Positions 1 to 10,264 of a DNA stretch of 64,000 nt are shown piece by piece. A model generated the notes under the pieces. The model was given only the letters and a program-made list of their open reading frames with translations. It did not search any database and was not told where the DNA came from. Positions within the stretch are counted from its first letter, which is position 1; every line of letters begins with the position of its first letter. Origin of the DNA: Cupriavidus taiwanensis LMG 19424 (GTDB lineage Bacteria > Pseudomonadota > Gammaproteobacteria > Burkholderiales > Burkholderiaceae); NCBI RefSeq assembly GCF_000069785.1, contig NC_010528.1, positions 2,170,001 through 2,234,000 of the forward strand. The letters are read 5' to 3'. Made by a program: the position numbers and the translations under genes.

Positions 1-67
1 AGACGAGTCTCGAACTCGCGACCTCAACCTTGGCAAGGTTGCGCTCTACCAACTGAGCTACTCCCGC
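1..67 (-). tRNA. tRNA-Gly (GCC), 3' end cut by window edge
   Basis: Read on the minus strand this is a tRNA starting GCGGGAGTAGCTC with anticodon loop CTTGCCAAG, so the anticodon is GCC (glycine). All 67 visible bases are identical to the complete copy at 128-203. The last bases of the acceptor stem and the CCA lie outside the window. It is the second of two tandem glycine tRNAs downstream of pgsA. Confidence 0.93.
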
Positions 68-127
68 ATACAACTTTGACTGCCAGCCCCGCACCGCGAT
101 GATCGCGCTGCCGGACTTCTTTTGACC

Positions 128-203
128 TGGAGCGGGAGACGAGTCTCGAACTCGCGACCTCAACCTTGGCAAGGTTGCGCTCTACCAACTGAGCTACTCC
201 CGC
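128..203 (-). tRNA. tRNA-Gly (GCC)
   Basis: This is a 76-base cloverleaf on the minus strand: the 5' acceptor arm GCGGGAG pairs with CTCCCGC, the T arm contains GTTCGAG, the anticodon is GCC, and CCA is encoded at the 3' end. It lies 172 bp downstream of pgsA in the same direction, the uvrC-pgsA-tRNA-Gly order also known from gammaproteobacteria. A 60 bp spacer separates it from the second copy. The gap 204-375 to pgsA holds no gene. On the minus strand a weak promoter-like pair (TTGTGA, 18 bp, CATAAA) sits at 233-262, but I would not rely on it. Confidence 0.96.
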
Positions 204-375
204 AGGGCACTACCGAAATCAAATAAAGGTGTTTTATGCTGCAATACGCCGATATCTCACAACATCTTGCGCCAAACCCACCTTATCTCGCTGCTTTCGC
301 TTGCGTCGTCAGCAACGAGAATGAGATTATGCAAAGAACTGCCCTCCCCGTCAACCACTTTCTCGAATTTTCTTT

Positions 376-975
376 TCACTTCGGCGCGCCGGCTCGCGCG
401 ACCACACTGCTGCGTTCGCGGATCTGCGGCCACGCCAGCTTCATGTAGTAAATCATCGACCACAGCGTCAGCACCGCCGCCACGTAGATCATCCAGGTGC
501 CCAGCAGATGGGCGTCGAAGCCGAACAGCCGGTCGCTGAACAGCAACAGCGGAATCGCCACCATCTGCACAGTGGTCTTGAGCTTGCCAAGGAAATTGAC
601 CGCGACACTCTTTGAGGCGCCGATCTGCGCCATCCATTCGCGCAGCGCCGAGATGGTGATCTCCCGCCCGATGATGACCAGCGCGATCAGGTCGGCAACC
701 CGGTCCAGCGCCAGCAGCGACAGCAGCGCCGCCGTCACCATCAGCTTGTCGGCGACGGGGTCCAGGAAGGCGCCGAACGACGAGGTCTGGTTCCAGCGCC
801 GCGCCAGGAAGCCGTCCAGCCAGTCGGTCACCGCGGCGATGATGAAGAACGCCGCCGCGGTTACGTTCTTGGTATGCATCGGCAGCCAGGCGTCGGGCAG
901 GTAGAAGACCCCTACCACCAGAGGAATCATGGCGACGCGAAGCCAGGTCAGCAGGATCGGGATATTGAAGGGCAT
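376..975 (-). CDS. pgsA: CDP-diacylglycerol--glycerol-3-phosphate 3-phosphatidyltransferase
   Basis: PgsA makes phosphatidylglycerol phosphate from CDP-diacylglycerol and glycerol 3-phosphate at the inner membrane, the committed step to phosphatidylglycerol and cardiolipin. The 199-residue product has the CDP-alcohol phosphatidyltransferase signature, reading DWLDGFLARR and then GAFLDPVAD, which supplies the metal-binding aspartates. Several hydrophobic helices surround it. I chose the ATG giving MPFNIPILLTWLR, the usual N terminus of the family; a longer frame opens 69 bp upstream but adds only unconserved Arg/Pro-rich sequence. It follows uvrC by 116 bp and precedes the tRNA-Gly pair. Confidence 0.95.
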   Translation of the reverse strand: MPFNIPILLTWLRVAMIPLVVGVFYLPDAWLPMHTKNVTAAAFFIIAAVTDWLDGFLARRWNQTSSFGAFLDPVADKLMVTAALLSLLALDRVADLIALVIIGREITISALREWMAQIGASKSVAVNFLGKLKTTVQMVAIPLLLFSDRLFGFDAHLLGTWMIYVAAVLTLWSMIYYMKLAWPQIRERSSVVARAGAPK

Positions 976-1091
976 GGAACTCGGACGGCGGGGGGACGGT
1001 AGCCAATCCTGCGATTGTCGCCGATTTCCGGGCCAATCGAGCATTCTTGGCGATACGCGTGCCGGCCCGCCGCCTGTCGCGGCGGCCGCGG

Positions 1092-3182
1092 TCAGTGCAG
1101 CTGCCGGTAGATTTCCTCGGCCAGCCCGCGCGAAATGCCCTCGACGCTGGCCAGTTCATCGATGCTCGCGGCCATCACGCCGCGCAGTCCGCCGAAGCGG
1201 GTCAGCAGCTTTTGGCGCCGGCGCGCGCCGATGCCTTCGATCTCTTCCAGCCGCGAGGTGGTGCGCGTCTTGGCGCGGCGCGCGCGCATGCCGGTGATGG
1301 CAAAACGGTGCGCCTCGTCGCGGATCTGCGCCACCAGCATCAGCGCGGCACTGCCCTGGCCCAGTTCCAGCGCCGGGCGGCCATCGGCGAACACCAGCGT
1401 CTCCAGGCCGACCTTGCGGCCCTCGCCCTTGGCCACGCCGACCAGCAGCCCGATATCCAGCCCCAGCTCCTCGAACACCTGCCGAGCCACCTCGACCTGG
1501 CCCTTGCCGCCGTCGATCAGCACGATCTGCGGCACCAGCGCCGCGGCTTCGCTGCCGCCTTCGGCGCCGCCGTCTTCCTGGATCTGTTCGACCAGCTTCT
1601 GGTAGCGCCGCGTCAGCACCTGCCGCATGGCCGCGTAGTCGTCGCCAGGGACGATGTCCTGGATGTTATAGCGGCGGTACTCGCTGTTCTGCATGTCGTG
1701 GTGGTGGTACACCACGCACGACGCCTGCGTAGCCTCGCCGGCGGTATGGCTGATGTCGAAGCACTCGACGCGCAGCAGCGCCAGGTCTTCCAGGTCCAGC
1801 CCGATGGTTTCTGCCAGCGCGCGCGTGCGCGCTTCCTGGCTGCCCTGCTCGGCCAGGTGGCGCGACAGCGCCAGCGCCGCGCCCTGCTGCGCCATCTCGA
1901 GCCAGATCTTGCGCTGGCCCTGCGGCTGGCGCACCAGCGCAACCTTGCGTCCGGCGTGCAGCGCCAGCGCCTCGAGCACCGCGGCATCGTCCGGCACATG
2001 GCTGACCACGACGATGGGCGGCGCCGGCTGCTCCAGGTAGTGCTGCACCATGAAGGCCGACAGCACGCGCGTGGCGATGCGGTCCACGGTCAGCGGCAGC
2101 GCGGCGTCCGCTGCGTCCGCGGCGCCAGCCTCCTCGGCGCTTCCCTCGGCGCGCTCATCCGCGTCCTCGACGATCATCGCCGCCTCGTCCGCATGGGCCG
2201 GGAAGTAGGCCTTGTCGCCCAGATGGCGCCCGCCGCGCACCATGGCCAGGTTGACGCAGGCGCGGCCACCCTCGACCGCGACGGCCAGCACGTCGATGTC
2301 GCGTGCCTGCCCACCGACCTCTTCCACTGCCTGGCGTTTGAGCACGGTCGACAACGCCGCGATCTGGTCGCGCACCGCCGCCGCCTGCTCGAATTCCAGC
2401 CGCTCCGCATGCTGTTCCATCTTGCCCTGCAGGCCTTCCAGCACCTCGCTCTGGCGGCCTTGCAGGAAGCGCGCCGCGTTGGCGACATCGCGCGCGTAGT
2501 CGTCTTCGCTGATGGCGTTGACGCACGGCCCGGTGCAGCGGTGGATCTGGTGCAGCAAGCACGGCCGCGTGCGGTTGTTGAAGACGGTGTCCTCGCAGGT
2601 GCGCAGCTGGAACACCTTCTGCAGGATCTGCATGCTCTCGCGCACCGCATAGGCGCTCGGGAACGGGCCGAAGTACTGGTGCTTGCGGTCGGTGGCGCCG
2701 CGGTAGTACGCCATGCGCGGGAAGCGGTGCCCGGTCAGCTTCAGGAACGGGTAGGACTTGTCGTCGCGGAACAGGATGTTGTAGCGCGGCGCCAGCGCCT
2801 TGATCAGGTTGTTCTCGAGCAGCAGCGCCTCGGCCTCGGTGCGCACCACCGTGGTCTCGATGCGGGCGATGCGCGACACCATCATCGCGATGCGCGGCGA
2901 CAGCTGGGTCTTGTTGAAATAGCTCGCCACCCGCTTCTTCAGGTCGCGGGCCTTGCCCACGTACAGCACGTTGCCGTTGGCGTCGAAATAGCGGTAGACG
3001 CCCGGCAGGCCGGGCAGGCGCGAGATGATCGGGCGGGCATCGAAGGGCTCTGCCGGAGCATCGGCTTGCGCTTCAGCGCCTTGAGGCGGCGCTTCCGCTG
3101 GCACCGCGGACGGCACCTCGGCGTGCGCCTCGGCCGGTACCTCGTCTGCGGGTTTCGGAGAATCGGGTTGCTGGTCTGACAT
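1092..3182 (-). CDS. uvrC: Excinuclease ABC subunit C
   Basis: UvrC makes both incisions around a DNA lesion in UvrABC nucleotide excision repair. The 696-residue protein shows, in order, a GIY-YIG nuclease domain (GVYRYFD then [12 protein letters not shown], about residues 60-90), a UVR helix pair around residue 250 that contacts UvrB, a central RNase H-like endonuclease domain with the FDISH motif, and a C-terminal helix-hairpin-helix region. It is longer than the usual roughly 610 residues because of a 50-60 residue Ala/Pro/Glu-rich N-terminal extension before GIY-YIG and an acidic Ala-rich insert near the middle. It is divergent from earP, with 106 bp between the starts. Confidence 0.97.
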   Translation of the reverse strand: MSDQQPDSPKPADEVPAEAHAEVPSAVPAEAPPQGAEAQADAPAEPFDARPIISRLPGLPGVYRYFDANGNVLYVGKARDLKKRVASYFNKTQLSPRIAMMVSRIARIETTVVRTEAEALLLENNLIKALAPRYNILFRDDKSYPFLKLTGHRFPRMAYYRGATDRKHQYFGPFPSAYAVRESMQILQKVFQLRTCEDTVFNNRTRPCLLHQIHRCTGPCVNAISEDDYARDVANAARFLQGRQSEVLEGLQGKMEQHAERLEFEQAAAVRDQIAALSTVLKRQAVEEVGGQARDIDVLAVAVEGGRACVNLAMVRGGRHLGDKAYFPAHADEAAMIVEDADERAEGSAEEAGAADAADAALPLTVDRIATRVLSAFMVQHYLEQPAPPIVVVSHVPDDAAVLEALALHAGRKVALVRQPQGQRKIWLEMAQQGAALALSRHLAEQGSQEARTRALAETIGLDLEDLALLRVECFDISHTAGEATQASCVVYHHHDMQNSEYRRYNIQDIVPGDDYAAMRQVLTRRYQKLVEQIQEDGGAEGGSEAAALVPQIVLIDGGKGQVEVARQVFEELGLDIGLLVGVAKGEGRKVGLETLVFADGRPALELGQGSAALMLVAQIRDEAHRFAITGMRARRAKTRTTSRLEEIEGIGARRRQKLLTRFGGLRGVMAASIDELASVEGISRGLAEEIYRQLH

Positions 3183-3288
3183 GTGGGGACGGTGACCGCT
3201 GCGGGCCGGCGCGCGTCATCGCCGCGCGGCCTCTAAAATCGCAAGTTTAGAGCAATTCAACCGCGCGCCCCGCCGACCACCACCTCTC

Positions 3289-4452
3289 ATGCCTATCCGC
3301 TCCTGGGACATTTTCTGCACTGTGATCGACAACTTCGGCGACATCGGCGTCTGCTGGCGGCTGGCCCGCCAGCTCGCGCAGGAGCACGGTCACGCGGTGC
3401 GGCTGTGGGTCGATGACCTGGCCAGCTTCGCCCGGCTGGCGCCGGAACTGGATCCCGCCGCAGTGGTCCAGCACCTTGCCGGCGTGGAGATCCGCCCGTG
3501 GCATCCGGCAGCCGCGCCCGGCGCAACCGACGGCACCGCCGGCGCCGTTCCGCACGATGCCGTGATCGAAGCCTTCGCCTGCCACCTGCCGCCAGCGTTC
3601 CTCGACCGCATGGCGGCGCGCGCGCCCAAACCCGCGTGGATCAACCTGGAGTACCTGAGCGCCGAACCATGGGTGCGCGAACACCACGCGATGCCCTCCC
3701 CCCATCCGCGCCTGCCGCTGGTGAAGCACTTCTTCTTTCCCGGCTTCGAGCCCGGCACCGGCGGCCTGCTGCGCGAATCGATGCTGGGCGCGCAGCGTGC
3801 CGCCTTCCTCGACGGCGCGGCGGCCCAGGCGTCACTGTGGCACCGGCTGGGCGTGACGCCGCTGACCGATGCGCTGCGCGTAAGCCTGTTCGCCTATCCC
3901 AACCCGGTGCTGCCGGCGCTGCTGGAACAATGGCGCGACGGCACCGAGGCCATCCATTGCCTGGTGCCGGCCGGCCTGGCGGCGAGCCAGGCGGCGCAGT
4001 GGCTGGGCGCCCCGCTGGAGCCGAGCCGGCCGGTCGCGCGCGGCAGCTTGCGCGTGCAGGCCACGCCCTTCGTGCGGCAGGAGCACTATGACGAATTGCT
4101 GTGGGCCTGCGACCTCAATTTCGTGCGCGGCGAGGACTCCTTCGTGCGCGCCCAATGGGCGGCGCGCCCGCTGGTCTGGCACATCTACCCGCAGGACGAC
4201 GCGGCCCACCGGGTCAAGCTCGATGCCTGGCTGGAGCTCTTCGCAAAGAGCGGCGTAGCGCCGGAAGCAGCCGCCGCGCTGGCCGATTTCTGGCACGCCT
4301 GGAACGGCTACGGCAACGCGCCGGACTGGCCGCGTTTGCGTGCGCACCTGCCGGCACTTGCGGCGACCGCGCCGCGCTGGGAGCGGCGCTTGCAGCATCC
4401 CGGCGACCTTGCCGCGAACCTGGTGGCGTTTTGCGAAAATCAGGTAAAATAA
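3289..4452 (+). CDS. earP: EF-P arginine rhamnosyltransferase EarP
   Basis: EarP transfers rhamnose from dTDP-rhamnose to arginine 32 of elongation factor P, which EF-P of this type needs to rescue ribosomes stalled at polyproline. The 387-residue protein begins with the family signature (SWDIFCTVIDNFGDIGVCWR), whose conserved aspartates lie in the N-terminal Rossmann half. Later it has the RGEDSFVRAQWA stretch of the nucleotide-sugar half. It is a GT-B fold protein (formerly DUF2331). It lies directly upstream of efp on the same strand, the usual partnership. The 204 bp between them suggests efp may also have its own promoter. Confidence 0.95.
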   Translation: MPIRSWDIFCTVIDNFGDIGVCWRLARQLAQEHGHAVRLWVDDLASFARLAPELDPAAVVQHLAGVEIRPWHPAAAPGATDGTAGAVPHDAVIEAFACHLPPAFLDRMAARAPKPAWINLEYLSAEPWVREHHAMPSPHPRLPLVKHFFFPGFEPGTGGLLRESMLGAQRAAFLDGAAAQASLWHRLGVTPLTDALRVSLFAYPNPVLPALLEQWRDGTEAIHCLVPAGLAASQAAQWLGAPLEPSRPVARGSLRVQATPFVRQEHYDELLWACDLNFVRGEDSFVRAQWAARPLVWHIYPQDDAAHRVKLDAWLELFAKSGVAPEAAAALADFWHAWNGYGNAPDWPRLRAHLPALAATAPRWERRLQHPGDLAANLVAFCENQVK

Positions 4453-4656
4453 CCGGTTGATCCAAATGGCGACCGGGCCGGAGAACCAGGGTCTTGCCGG
4501 GCGTGAACCACCACGCGGGGCAATGGCCTAAAGCAAGCTGGGCACGGGGTCGCGAGCGCGTGGATCCTGGCTCTCGCGGGCTTACCGCGGGCACGCCGGC
4601 AGCGCGCCTTCGCCATTCCAAATTCCTAGACTTTATTTTTCAGGAAATCAGTTCAG

Positions 4657-5217
4657 ATGAAAATCGCACAGGAACTCCGCGTCGGTAACGTGTTCATGAT
4701 CGGCGGCGATCCGATGGTCGTGCAGAAGGCCGAGTACAACAAGTCGGGCCGCAACGCCGCTGTGGTCAAGATGAAGTACAAGAACCTGCTGACGGACGCA
4801 CCGGGCGAGTCGGTGTTCAAGGCCGACGACAAGTTCGAAGTGGTGGTGCTCGAGCGCCGCGAATGCACCTACTCGTACTTCGCTGACCCGATGTACGTGT
4901 TCATGGACGCCGACTACAACCAGTACGAAGTCGAGAAGGACAGCATGGGTGACTCGCTGAACTACCTCGAGGACGGCATGAACGTCGAAGTCGTGTTCTA
5001 CAACGACAAGGCCATCTCGGTCGAAATGCCGACCACGCTGGTCCGCGAAATCGTCTACACCGAGCCGGCCGTCAAGGGCGACACCTCGTCGGGCAAGGTG
5101 CTCAAGGGCGCCAAGATCAACACCGGCTTCGAGCTGCAAGTGCCGCTGTTCTGCAACATCGGCGACAAGATCGAAATCGACACCCGCACCGGCGAATACC
5201 GCAGCCGCGCCAACTAA
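4657..5217 (+). CDS. efp: Translation elongation factor P (Arg32 type)
   Basis: EF-P binds between the ribosomal P and E sites and speeds peptide-bond formation at consecutive prolines. The product is 186 residues, the standard length, with an N-terminal KOW-like domain and two OB domains. The loop tip reads SGRNAAV with arginine at position 32, so this is the rhamnosylated subfamily and not the lysine-modified EpmA/EpmB type. This agrees with earP immediately upstream. A strong hairpin terminator follows at 5256-5285. Confidence 0.98.
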   Translation: MKIAQELRVGNVFMIGGDPMVVQKAEYNKSGRNAAVVKMKYKNLLTDAPGESVFKADDKFEVVVLERRECTYSYFADPMYVFMDADYNQYEVEKDSMGDSLNYLEDGMNVEVVFYNDKAISVEMPTTLVREIVYTEPAVKGDTSSGKVLKGAKINTGFELQVPLFCNIGDKIEIDTRTGEYRSRAN

Positions 5218-5255
5218 GGCGCTGGTCTCGCCCCGCTTCTGCGCGGGGCGGTCAA

Positions 5256-5285
5256 CAAAAATGGCAGCCTCGGCTGCCATTTTTG
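5256..5285. terminator. Bidirectional intrinsic terminator between efp and nagZ
   Basis: A perfect 14 bp inverted repeat, CAAAAATGGCAGCC with its reverse complement separated by two bases, carries an A run on the left and a T run on the right. It can therefore end transcripts from efp (plus) and from the convergent nagZ operon (minus). Confidence 0.9.
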
Positions 5286-5312
5286 TTTGCGCACGACCCG
5301 CCGCCCCGGGGT

Positions 5313-6362
5313 TCAGGCGATCAGGTCGTGTTCCTGCAGCGTGCGCAGCGCGGCGCGGTACTCGCCCTGCTGGTGCAGCTTGTTCCAGTCCAGCGGCTTG
5401 CGTCGCGCGAACAGCTTGCGGATGCGGCGACGCGACATCTTGTCGATATCCACGTCGAGCTCGCTCAGGAGCTGGTCGGCACGGTCCGGGTGGTTGCAGA
5501 TCAGCACCATGTCGCAGCCGGCGGTCAGCGCGGCACGCGCGGCCTCGGTGACGTTGCCGGCGACGCTGGCACCTTCCATGCTCAGGTCGTCGCTGAAGAT
5601 CACACCCTCGAAGCCCAGTTGTGCGCGCAGCACGTCCTGCAGCCAGTAGCGCGAGAAGCCCGCCGGGCTGGGATCGACCTTGGGGTAGATCACGTGCGCC
5701 GGCATCACCGACGCCAGCGACAGGCCCAGCCATTCATACGGGCGCGCGTCCTGGCCGAGGATCTCGTCCAGCGTGCGCTCGTCGACCGGGATCGCCACGT
5801 GCGAATCCGCCTCGACGTAGCCGTGGCCGGGAAAGTGCTTGCCGCAGTTGCTCATGCCGGCCAGCAGCAGGCCGTGGTTCAGGTGGCCGGCCAGCATCGA
5901 CACCACGCGCGGATCGGCGTGGAAGGCGCGATCGCCGATCACGGCGCTGCGGCCGTAGTCGAGGTCCAGCACCGGGGTGAAGCTCAGGTCGATATCGCAG
6001 GCGCGCAGCTCGGCGGCCAGCACATAGCCACAGGCAACCGCCGCCTTGGTCGCGGCCAGCACGTCGCGTTCCCACAGCTCGCCCAGGCGGTGCATCGCCG
6101 GCAGGTGGGTGAAGCCATCGGTCTTGCAGCGCTGCACGCGACCGCCTTCATGGTCGATGCAGATCAGCACGTCGTCGCGCACCGCGCGGATGGCACGCGT
6201 CAGCGCCTCCAGCTGCGCGCGCGACTCGAAATTGCGCGCGAACAGGATCACGCCGCCGGTGAGCGGATGCGCGATGCGGCGCGCGTCTTCCGCGTCGAGC
6301 TGCTTGCCGACGACATCGAGGACCACCGGGCCCGGCCGCTTGCCGGAATTCTTCTTGGACAT
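5313..6362 (-). CDS. nagZ: Beta-N-acetylhexosaminidase NagZ
   Basis: NagZ is a cytoplasmic family 3 glycoside hydrolase. It removes GlcNAc from anhydro-muropeptides during cell wall recycling and so affects AmpC beta-lactamase induction where that circuit exists. The protein (349 residues from the chosen ATG) has the KHFPGHG motif followed by DSH, the His/Asp acid-base dyad, and SDDLSMEG, which holds the nucleophilic aspartate. No secretion signal is visible. A GTG 18 bp upstream would overlap the acpS stop; neither start has a convincing ribosome site. It is the last gene of the pdxJ-acpS-nagZ group. Confidence 0.95.
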   Translation of the reverse strand: MSKKNSGKRPGPVVLDVVGKQLDAEDARRIAHPLTGGVILFARNFESRAQLEALTRAIRAVRDDVLICIDHEGGRVQRCKTDGFTHLPAMHRLGELWERDVLAATKAAVACGYVLAAELRACDIDLSFTPVLDLDYGRSAVIGDRAFHADPRVVSMLAGHLNHGLLLAGMSNCGKHFPGHGYVEADSHVAIPVDERTLDEILGQDARPYEWLGLSLASVMPAHVIYPKVDPSPAGFSRYWLQDVLRAQLGFEGVIFSDDLSMEGASVAGNVTEAARAALTAGCDMVLICNHPDRADQLLSELDVDIDKMSRRRIRKLFARRKPLDWNKLHQQGEYRAALRTLQEHDLIA

Positions 6363-6376
6363 GGAAGGGGTTGGGT

Positions 6377-6799
6377 TCACAAGGCTGTAGGTTGAGACAC
6401 CGCCGCGCCGCTGCGCTCGGCAATGGCGAAGGCGACTGCGTAATCATGTTCGTCACTGACACTGACCCGCACGACCAGCCCGCGTTCCGCCAGCCACGCG
6501 GCCAGCTCGCCATGGCACACCGCGGTGGGCTCGCCGGACGGCAGGTTCATCAGTTCCATCGCGCGCCATGTCATCGGCCAGCGCATGCCCAGGCCGATCG
6601 CCTTGGAAAACGCCTCCTTGGCGGCGAAGCGCGTCGCCAGGAACGCCAGGCCGCGCTTTTCCGAACGCGCCTTGCGGGCGTGGTACTTGGCCAGTTCGTC
6701 CGGGCCTAGCACCTTTTCGGCGAAACGGCCGTTGGTGCGCGTCATCACGCCCTGCACGCGCGCGATCTGGATGATGTCGGTGCCGATGCCGTAAATCAC
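6377..6799 (-). CDS. acpS: Holo-[acyl-carrier-protein] synthase
   Basis: AcpS moves 4'-phosphopantetheine from CoA to the serine of acyl carrier protein (acpP, 20118-20357). The 140-residue protein has the family start [12 protein letters not shown] with the magnesium-binding aspartate, and the [13 protein letters not shown] helix with the conserved WxxKEA-type glutamate and lysine. It starts with GTG overlapping the pdxJ stop (GTGA), so translational coupling is likely. The pdxJ-acpS linkage is widespread in proteobacteria. Confidence 0.97.
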   Translation of the reverse strand: MIYGIGTDIIQIARVQGVMTRTNGRFAEKVLGPDELAKYHARKARSEKRGLAFLATRFAAKEAFSKAIGLGMRWPMTWRAMELMNLPSGEPTAVCHGELAAWLAERGLVVRVSVSDEHDYAVAFAIAERSGAAVSQPTAL

Positions 6800-7578
6800 G
6801 CCGGGGTGCTCGCGGCAGGATACTGCGTGCCCAGGCGCGCGGCCACCATGATGGCCTTCATCTCGCGTACCGCGTTCTCCCAGCCGGTGAATACGGCGTG
6901 CGCGACGATGGCGTGGCCGATGTTCAGCTCCTTGATGCCGGGCAGCGCCGCGATCGGCTGCACGTTGGTGTAGTGCAGCCCGTGGCCGGCATTGACCACC
7001 AGGCCATGCTTCTGGCCGGCATCGGCGCCGTCGGCGATGCGGCGGAACTCGGCCGCCTGCTCCGCGGGGGTATGCGCATCGGCATAGCGCCCGGTATGCA
7101 GCTCGATCACGGGCGCGCCGCAGGCCGCGGCCGCGGCGATCTGGTCAGCGTCCGGATCGATGAACAGCGACACGCGGATGCCGGCGCCGGCCAGCTGGGC
7201 GCACGCGGCCTTCACCAGCTCGAAGCGGCCGGCCACGTCCAGCCCGCCCTCGGTGGTCACTTCCTCGCGGCGCTCCGGCACCAGGCACACGTCCTGCGGG
7301 CGGATCTCGCAGGCGATGTCGAGCATCTCCTGCGTGATTGCGCATTCGAGGTTCATGCGCGTGGCCAGCTGCGGGCGCAGCGCGCGCACGTCGGCATCGC
7401 GAATGTGGCGCCGGTCTTCGCGCAGGTGCAGCGTGATCAGGTCGGCGCCGGCCTGCTCCGCCAGCAGCGCGGCGCGAATGGGATCGGGGTACACGGTGCC
7501 GCGCGCGTTGCGCAGCGTGGCCACGTGGTCGATGTTGACGCCAAGGTCGATGACGCCCGGATTTGCGTGGAAGATCAT
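6796..7578 (-). CDS. pdxJ: Pyridoxine 5'-phosphate synthase
   Basis: PdxJ condenses 1-deoxyxylulose 5-phosphate with 3-amino-1-hydroxyacetone 1-phosphate, the last ring-forming step of vitamin B6 synthesis. The 260-residue TIM barrel starts with the hallmark [16 protein letters not shown] and later shows [14 protein letters not shown] and [12 protein letters not shown]. The reading frame is open far upstream into recO, but homology begins at [13 protein letters not shown], so that ATG was chosen. It lies 38 bp after recO and overlaps acpS by four bases. Confidence 0.97.
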   Translation of the reverse strand: MIFHANPGVIDLGVNIDHVATLRNARGTVYPDPIRAALLAEQAGADLITLHLREDRRHIRDADVRALRPQLATRMNLECAITQEMLDIACEIRPQDVCLVPERREEVTTEGGLDVAGRFELVKAACAQLAGAGIRVSLFIDPDADQIAAAAACGAPVIELHTGRYADAHTPAEQAAEFRRIADGADAGQKHGLVVNAGHGLHYTNVQPIAALPGIKELNIGHAIVAHAVFTGWENAVREMKAIMVAARLGTQYPAASTPA

Positions 7579-7616
7579 GCGAGCAGGTGCAGGAGTAAGT
7601 CGGAGATTCTTGTCGG

Positions 7617-8504
7617 TCAGAGATACTGCAGGTCGATCAGTATCTGGCGCGTCTTCAGCGGCGCGCCTTGCAGATAATAATGCAGCAGGAACCGCATCAG
7701 CGCGCGGCTTTGCGCGGCGGTCTGCGCGCGGCTGTAGTCGTCCTGCGCCATGTCCAGCAGCGTCTGGCCCGACACCACCGGCCACGTCGACGGGTCGCTC
7801 GGCTGGGCCCGGCGCACGCCGCGCTCGGGCTGGTAGACATAATCGAGCCCCGCCTGCACCCGCTCGCCGGTGCTCAGGCACTGGTCGAACGCCACCGCGA
7901 AACCGGTTTCCTGCAGCAGCACGCGCTCGAAGCTGCGCAGCACCAGTCCGGCCGGCTCGCCGTGCGCCAGCCGCGTCAGCGTCGACAGGTAATGGCGGAA
8001 CAGCACCGGATGCGCGTCCTCGCGCGGGCAAAAGCGCATCAGCAGCTCGTTCAGGTAGAACGCCGACAGCAGCGCGTCGCCGGCCAGCGGCGGCATGCCC
8101 CCCACCCACTCGGCCTTGGTCAGGGTCTTGACCTCGCCACGGCCGCTCCATGACACCGAGACCGGATGGAAGTGCTGCAGCACCGCGCGCAGCGCCGAGT
8201 GCGGGCGCTTGGCGCCCTTGGCCACCATCGAGAGACGGCCGTAGTCGCGCGTGAAGACGTCCAGGATCAGGCTGGTCTCGCGGTACGGCCAGGCGTGCAG
8301 CACGAAGCCGGGCTGCTCGCCCACGCGCGACTCGGGGCGCGCCGGCACGATGCGCATGGCGCGGTCCATCATCGCGCGCGCGGCGGCATCGGCCATGCCG
8401 GGCAGCGCGCCGCTGTCGAGCAGTTCCGCGGCCTCGTCGACCACGGGGTCGGCGCGCCGGGCCTTGGGCGCGGGCGCGCGCGCGATGTCAGCGGTCTTGC
8501 TCAC
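7617..8504 (-). CDS. recO: DNA repair protein RecO
   Basis: RecO works with RecF and RecR to load RecA on SSB-coated single-stranded DNA. The protein has the N-terminal OB-fold region ([20 protein letters not shown], then [13 protein letters not shown]) followed by a helical region ending in ILIDLQYL. It lacks the four-cysteine zinc site of some relatives. The start is uncertain. The GTG at 8504 (MSKTADIAR) gives 295 residues and stays clear of era; the most upstream start would overlap era by 67 bp. Residues before GFVLHAW are low-complexity Ala/Arg. The rnc-era-recO-pdxJ order is a classic conserved block. Confidence 0.9.
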   Translation of the reverse strand: MSKTADIARAPAPKARRADPVVDEAAELLDSGALPGMADAAARAMMDRAMRIVPARPESRVGEQPGFVLHAWPYRETSLILDVFTRDYGRLSMVAKGAKRPHSALRAVLQHFHPVSVSWSGRGEVKTLTKAEWVGGMPPLAGDALLSAFYLNELLMRFCPREDAHPVLFRHYLSTLTRLAHGEPAGLVLRSFERVLLQETGFAVAFDQCLSTGERVQAGLDYVYQPERGVRRAQPSDPSTWPVVSGQTLLDMAQDDYSRAQTAAQSRALMRFLLHYYLQGAPLKTRQILIDLQYL

Positions 8505-8560
8505 GGGGCGCTCGCTGGGGGCTCGCTGTCGGGTTGGGGGCGTCGGGATCGCTGCAGGGC

Positions 8561-9496
8561 TCACTCGTAGCCGTACGCGCGCAGGCCGGCTTCGTTGTCG
8601 GCCCAGCCGCTCTTCACCTTGATCCACATTTCCAGGTAGACCTTGCCGTCGAACAGCTTTTCCATGTCCAGGCGCGCCTCGGTGGAGATCTGCTTGAGCT
8701 TGCTGCCCTTGTTGCCGATGATCATGGCCTTGTGCGCGTCGCGCTCGACCAGGATGGTGGCAAAGACGCGGCGCAGGCGCCCCTCGGTCTCGAACTTGTC
8801 GATGACCACGGTGCTGGTGTACGGCAGCTCGTCGCCGGTCCAGCGGAACACCTTCTCGCGGATGATCTCCGAGGCCAGGAAGCGTTCGCTGCGATCGGTC
8901 ATGGCGTCCGCGTCGTACATCGGCTCGCCTTCCGGCAGGTAAGGCCGGATGATCTCGAACAGCCGCGCGATATGGTCGCGGGTCTTGGCCGACATCGGCA
9001 CCACTTCGCGGAACGGGAACAGCTGCCCCATCTTCTCCAGGAAGGGCATCATCACTTCCGAGCGGTTCTCGCCGATGCGGTCGAGCTTGTTGGCCACCAG
9101 CAGCACCGGCGTGTTCTTCGGCAGCAGCGACAGCACCTTCTCGTCGTCGGCGCCGTAATAGCCGGCCTCGACCACAAACAGGATCAGATCCACCGACGAC
9201 AGCGTCGAGGTGACCGCGCGGTTCAGCGAACGGTTCAGCGCGCTGGCGTGGCGGGTCTGGAAGCCAGGCGTATCGACGAACACATACTGCGCGTCATCGG
9301 TGGTCTGGATGCCGACGATGCGATGCCGCGTGGTCTGCGCCTTGCGCGAGGTGATGCTGATCTTCTGGCCGACCAGCGCGTTCATCAGCGTGGACTTGCC
9401 CACGTTGGGGCGGCCGACGATGGCCACGGTGCCGCAGCGGAACGCCGCGGCCGGGGTATCCGCCGCGTCTTGCTGCGGATGGGTAGATTCGGTCAT
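8561..9496 (-). CDS. era: GTPase Era
   Basis: Era is an essential GTPase that binds the 3' end of 16S rRNA during 30S maturation. The 311-residue protein shows a P-loop ([17 protein letters not shown]), a switch II DTPGFQ motif, the NKLD specificity motif, and a C-terminal KH RNA-binding domain with the IGNKGSKLK loop. It overlaps the rnc stop by four bases, as in many proteobacteria, coupling RNase III and Era synthesis. About 25 residues precede the G domain. Confidence 0.98.
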   Translation of the reverse strand: MTESTHPQQDAADTPAAAFRCGTVAIVGRPNVGKSTLMNALVGQKISITSRKAQTTRHRIVGIQTTDDAQYVFVDTPGFQTRHASALNRSLNRAVTSTLSSVDLILFVVEAGYYGADDEKVLSLLPKNTPVLLVANKLDRIGENRSEVMMPFLEKMGQLFPFREVVPMSAKTRDHIARLFEIIRPYLPEGEPMYDADAMTDRSERFLASEIIREKVFRWTGDELPYTSTVVIDKFETEGRLRRVFATILVERDAHKAMIIGNKGSKLKQISTEARLDMEKLFDGKVYLEMWIKVKSGWADNEAGLRAYGYE

Positions 9497-10263
9497 TCCT
9501 TCAACCTGAGAGACAGCTGCGGGTCCTGCGGCTGGGGTTGCTTGCGGGTCTTGCCGGTACGCTCGGCGCGGCTGCGCTTGAGCAGCTGCGGCACCAGCTT
9601 CTGGACTTCATCGAGCGCCAGCTTGGCGGCGGCCTGCTCTGCCGCGCGGCGCGACGCGCCGGTGCCGAACACCCGGACTTCCAGTTTAGGCACGGTGCAC
9701 TCGACTTCAAACTGCTGGCTGTGCGCGGCGCCGTGTGTGGCGATTACGTTATATTGCGGCAGGGCAATCTTGTGGCCCTGCAGGTATTCCTGCAGCAGGG
9801 TCTTGGCGTCCTTGCCCAGCGTGCGCGGATCGACCTGCTCCAGGATCGGGATATAGAGCTTGCGGATCAGCGCCCGCGCGGCATCGAAGCCGGCGTCGAG
9901 AAACACCGCGCCGACGATGGCTTCGAGGGCATCGGCCAGGATCGAGGGCCGGCGAAAGCCGCCGCTCTTCAGCTCGCCCTCGCCCAGGCGCAGGGTGTCG
10001 GACAACTGCAGCATCTGCGCGATTTCGTACAGCGCCTGCTGCTTGACCAGGTTGGCCCGCACCCGCGAGAGATCGCCCTCGTCGAGCTTGCCGAACATGC
10101 CATAGAGCATGTCGGCCACGGCGCAGTTGAGCACGGAGTCGCCGAGGAACTCCAGGCGTTCATTGTGCTGGGCGCTGTGGCTGCGGTGCGTCAGCGCCTG
10201 TTGCAGCAATTCGGGCTTGCTGAATCGGTAGCCGAGTCGTTGCTGCAAGGCGTCGAGGTTCAT
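9493..10263 (-). CDS. rnc: Ribonuclease III
   Basis: RNase III cleaves double-stranded RNA, notably in rRNA precursor processing. The 256 residues contain the signature [11 protein letters not shown] (catalytic Glu/Asp) near residue 40, the second acidic motif [13 protein letters not shown], and a C-terminal double-stranded-RNA-binding domain around residues 155-225. A basic tail follows it. The start lies one base from the stop of the DUF4845 gene, and the end overlaps era. Confidence 0.98.
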   Translation of the reverse strand: MNLDALQQRLGYRFSKPELLQQALTHRSHSAQHNERLEFLGDSVLNCAVADMLYGMFGKLDEGDLSRVRANLVKQQALYEIAQMLQLSDTLRLGEGELKSGGFRRPSILADALEAIVGAVFLDAGFDAARALIRKLYIPILEQVDPRTLGKDAKTLLQEYLQGHKIALPQYNVIATHGAAHSQQFEVECTVPKLEVRVFGTGASRRAAEQAAAKLALDEVQKLVPQLLKRSRAERTGKTRKQPQPQDPQLSLRLKE

Positions 10264-10264
10264 A

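Noticed and set aside
1047..3179. A 710-codon plus-strand open frame opposite uvrC.
   Set aside because: His/Arg/Gln/Ala-rich translation with no motif, entirely antisense to a well-supported gene. GC-rich third positions leave long false frames on the other strand.
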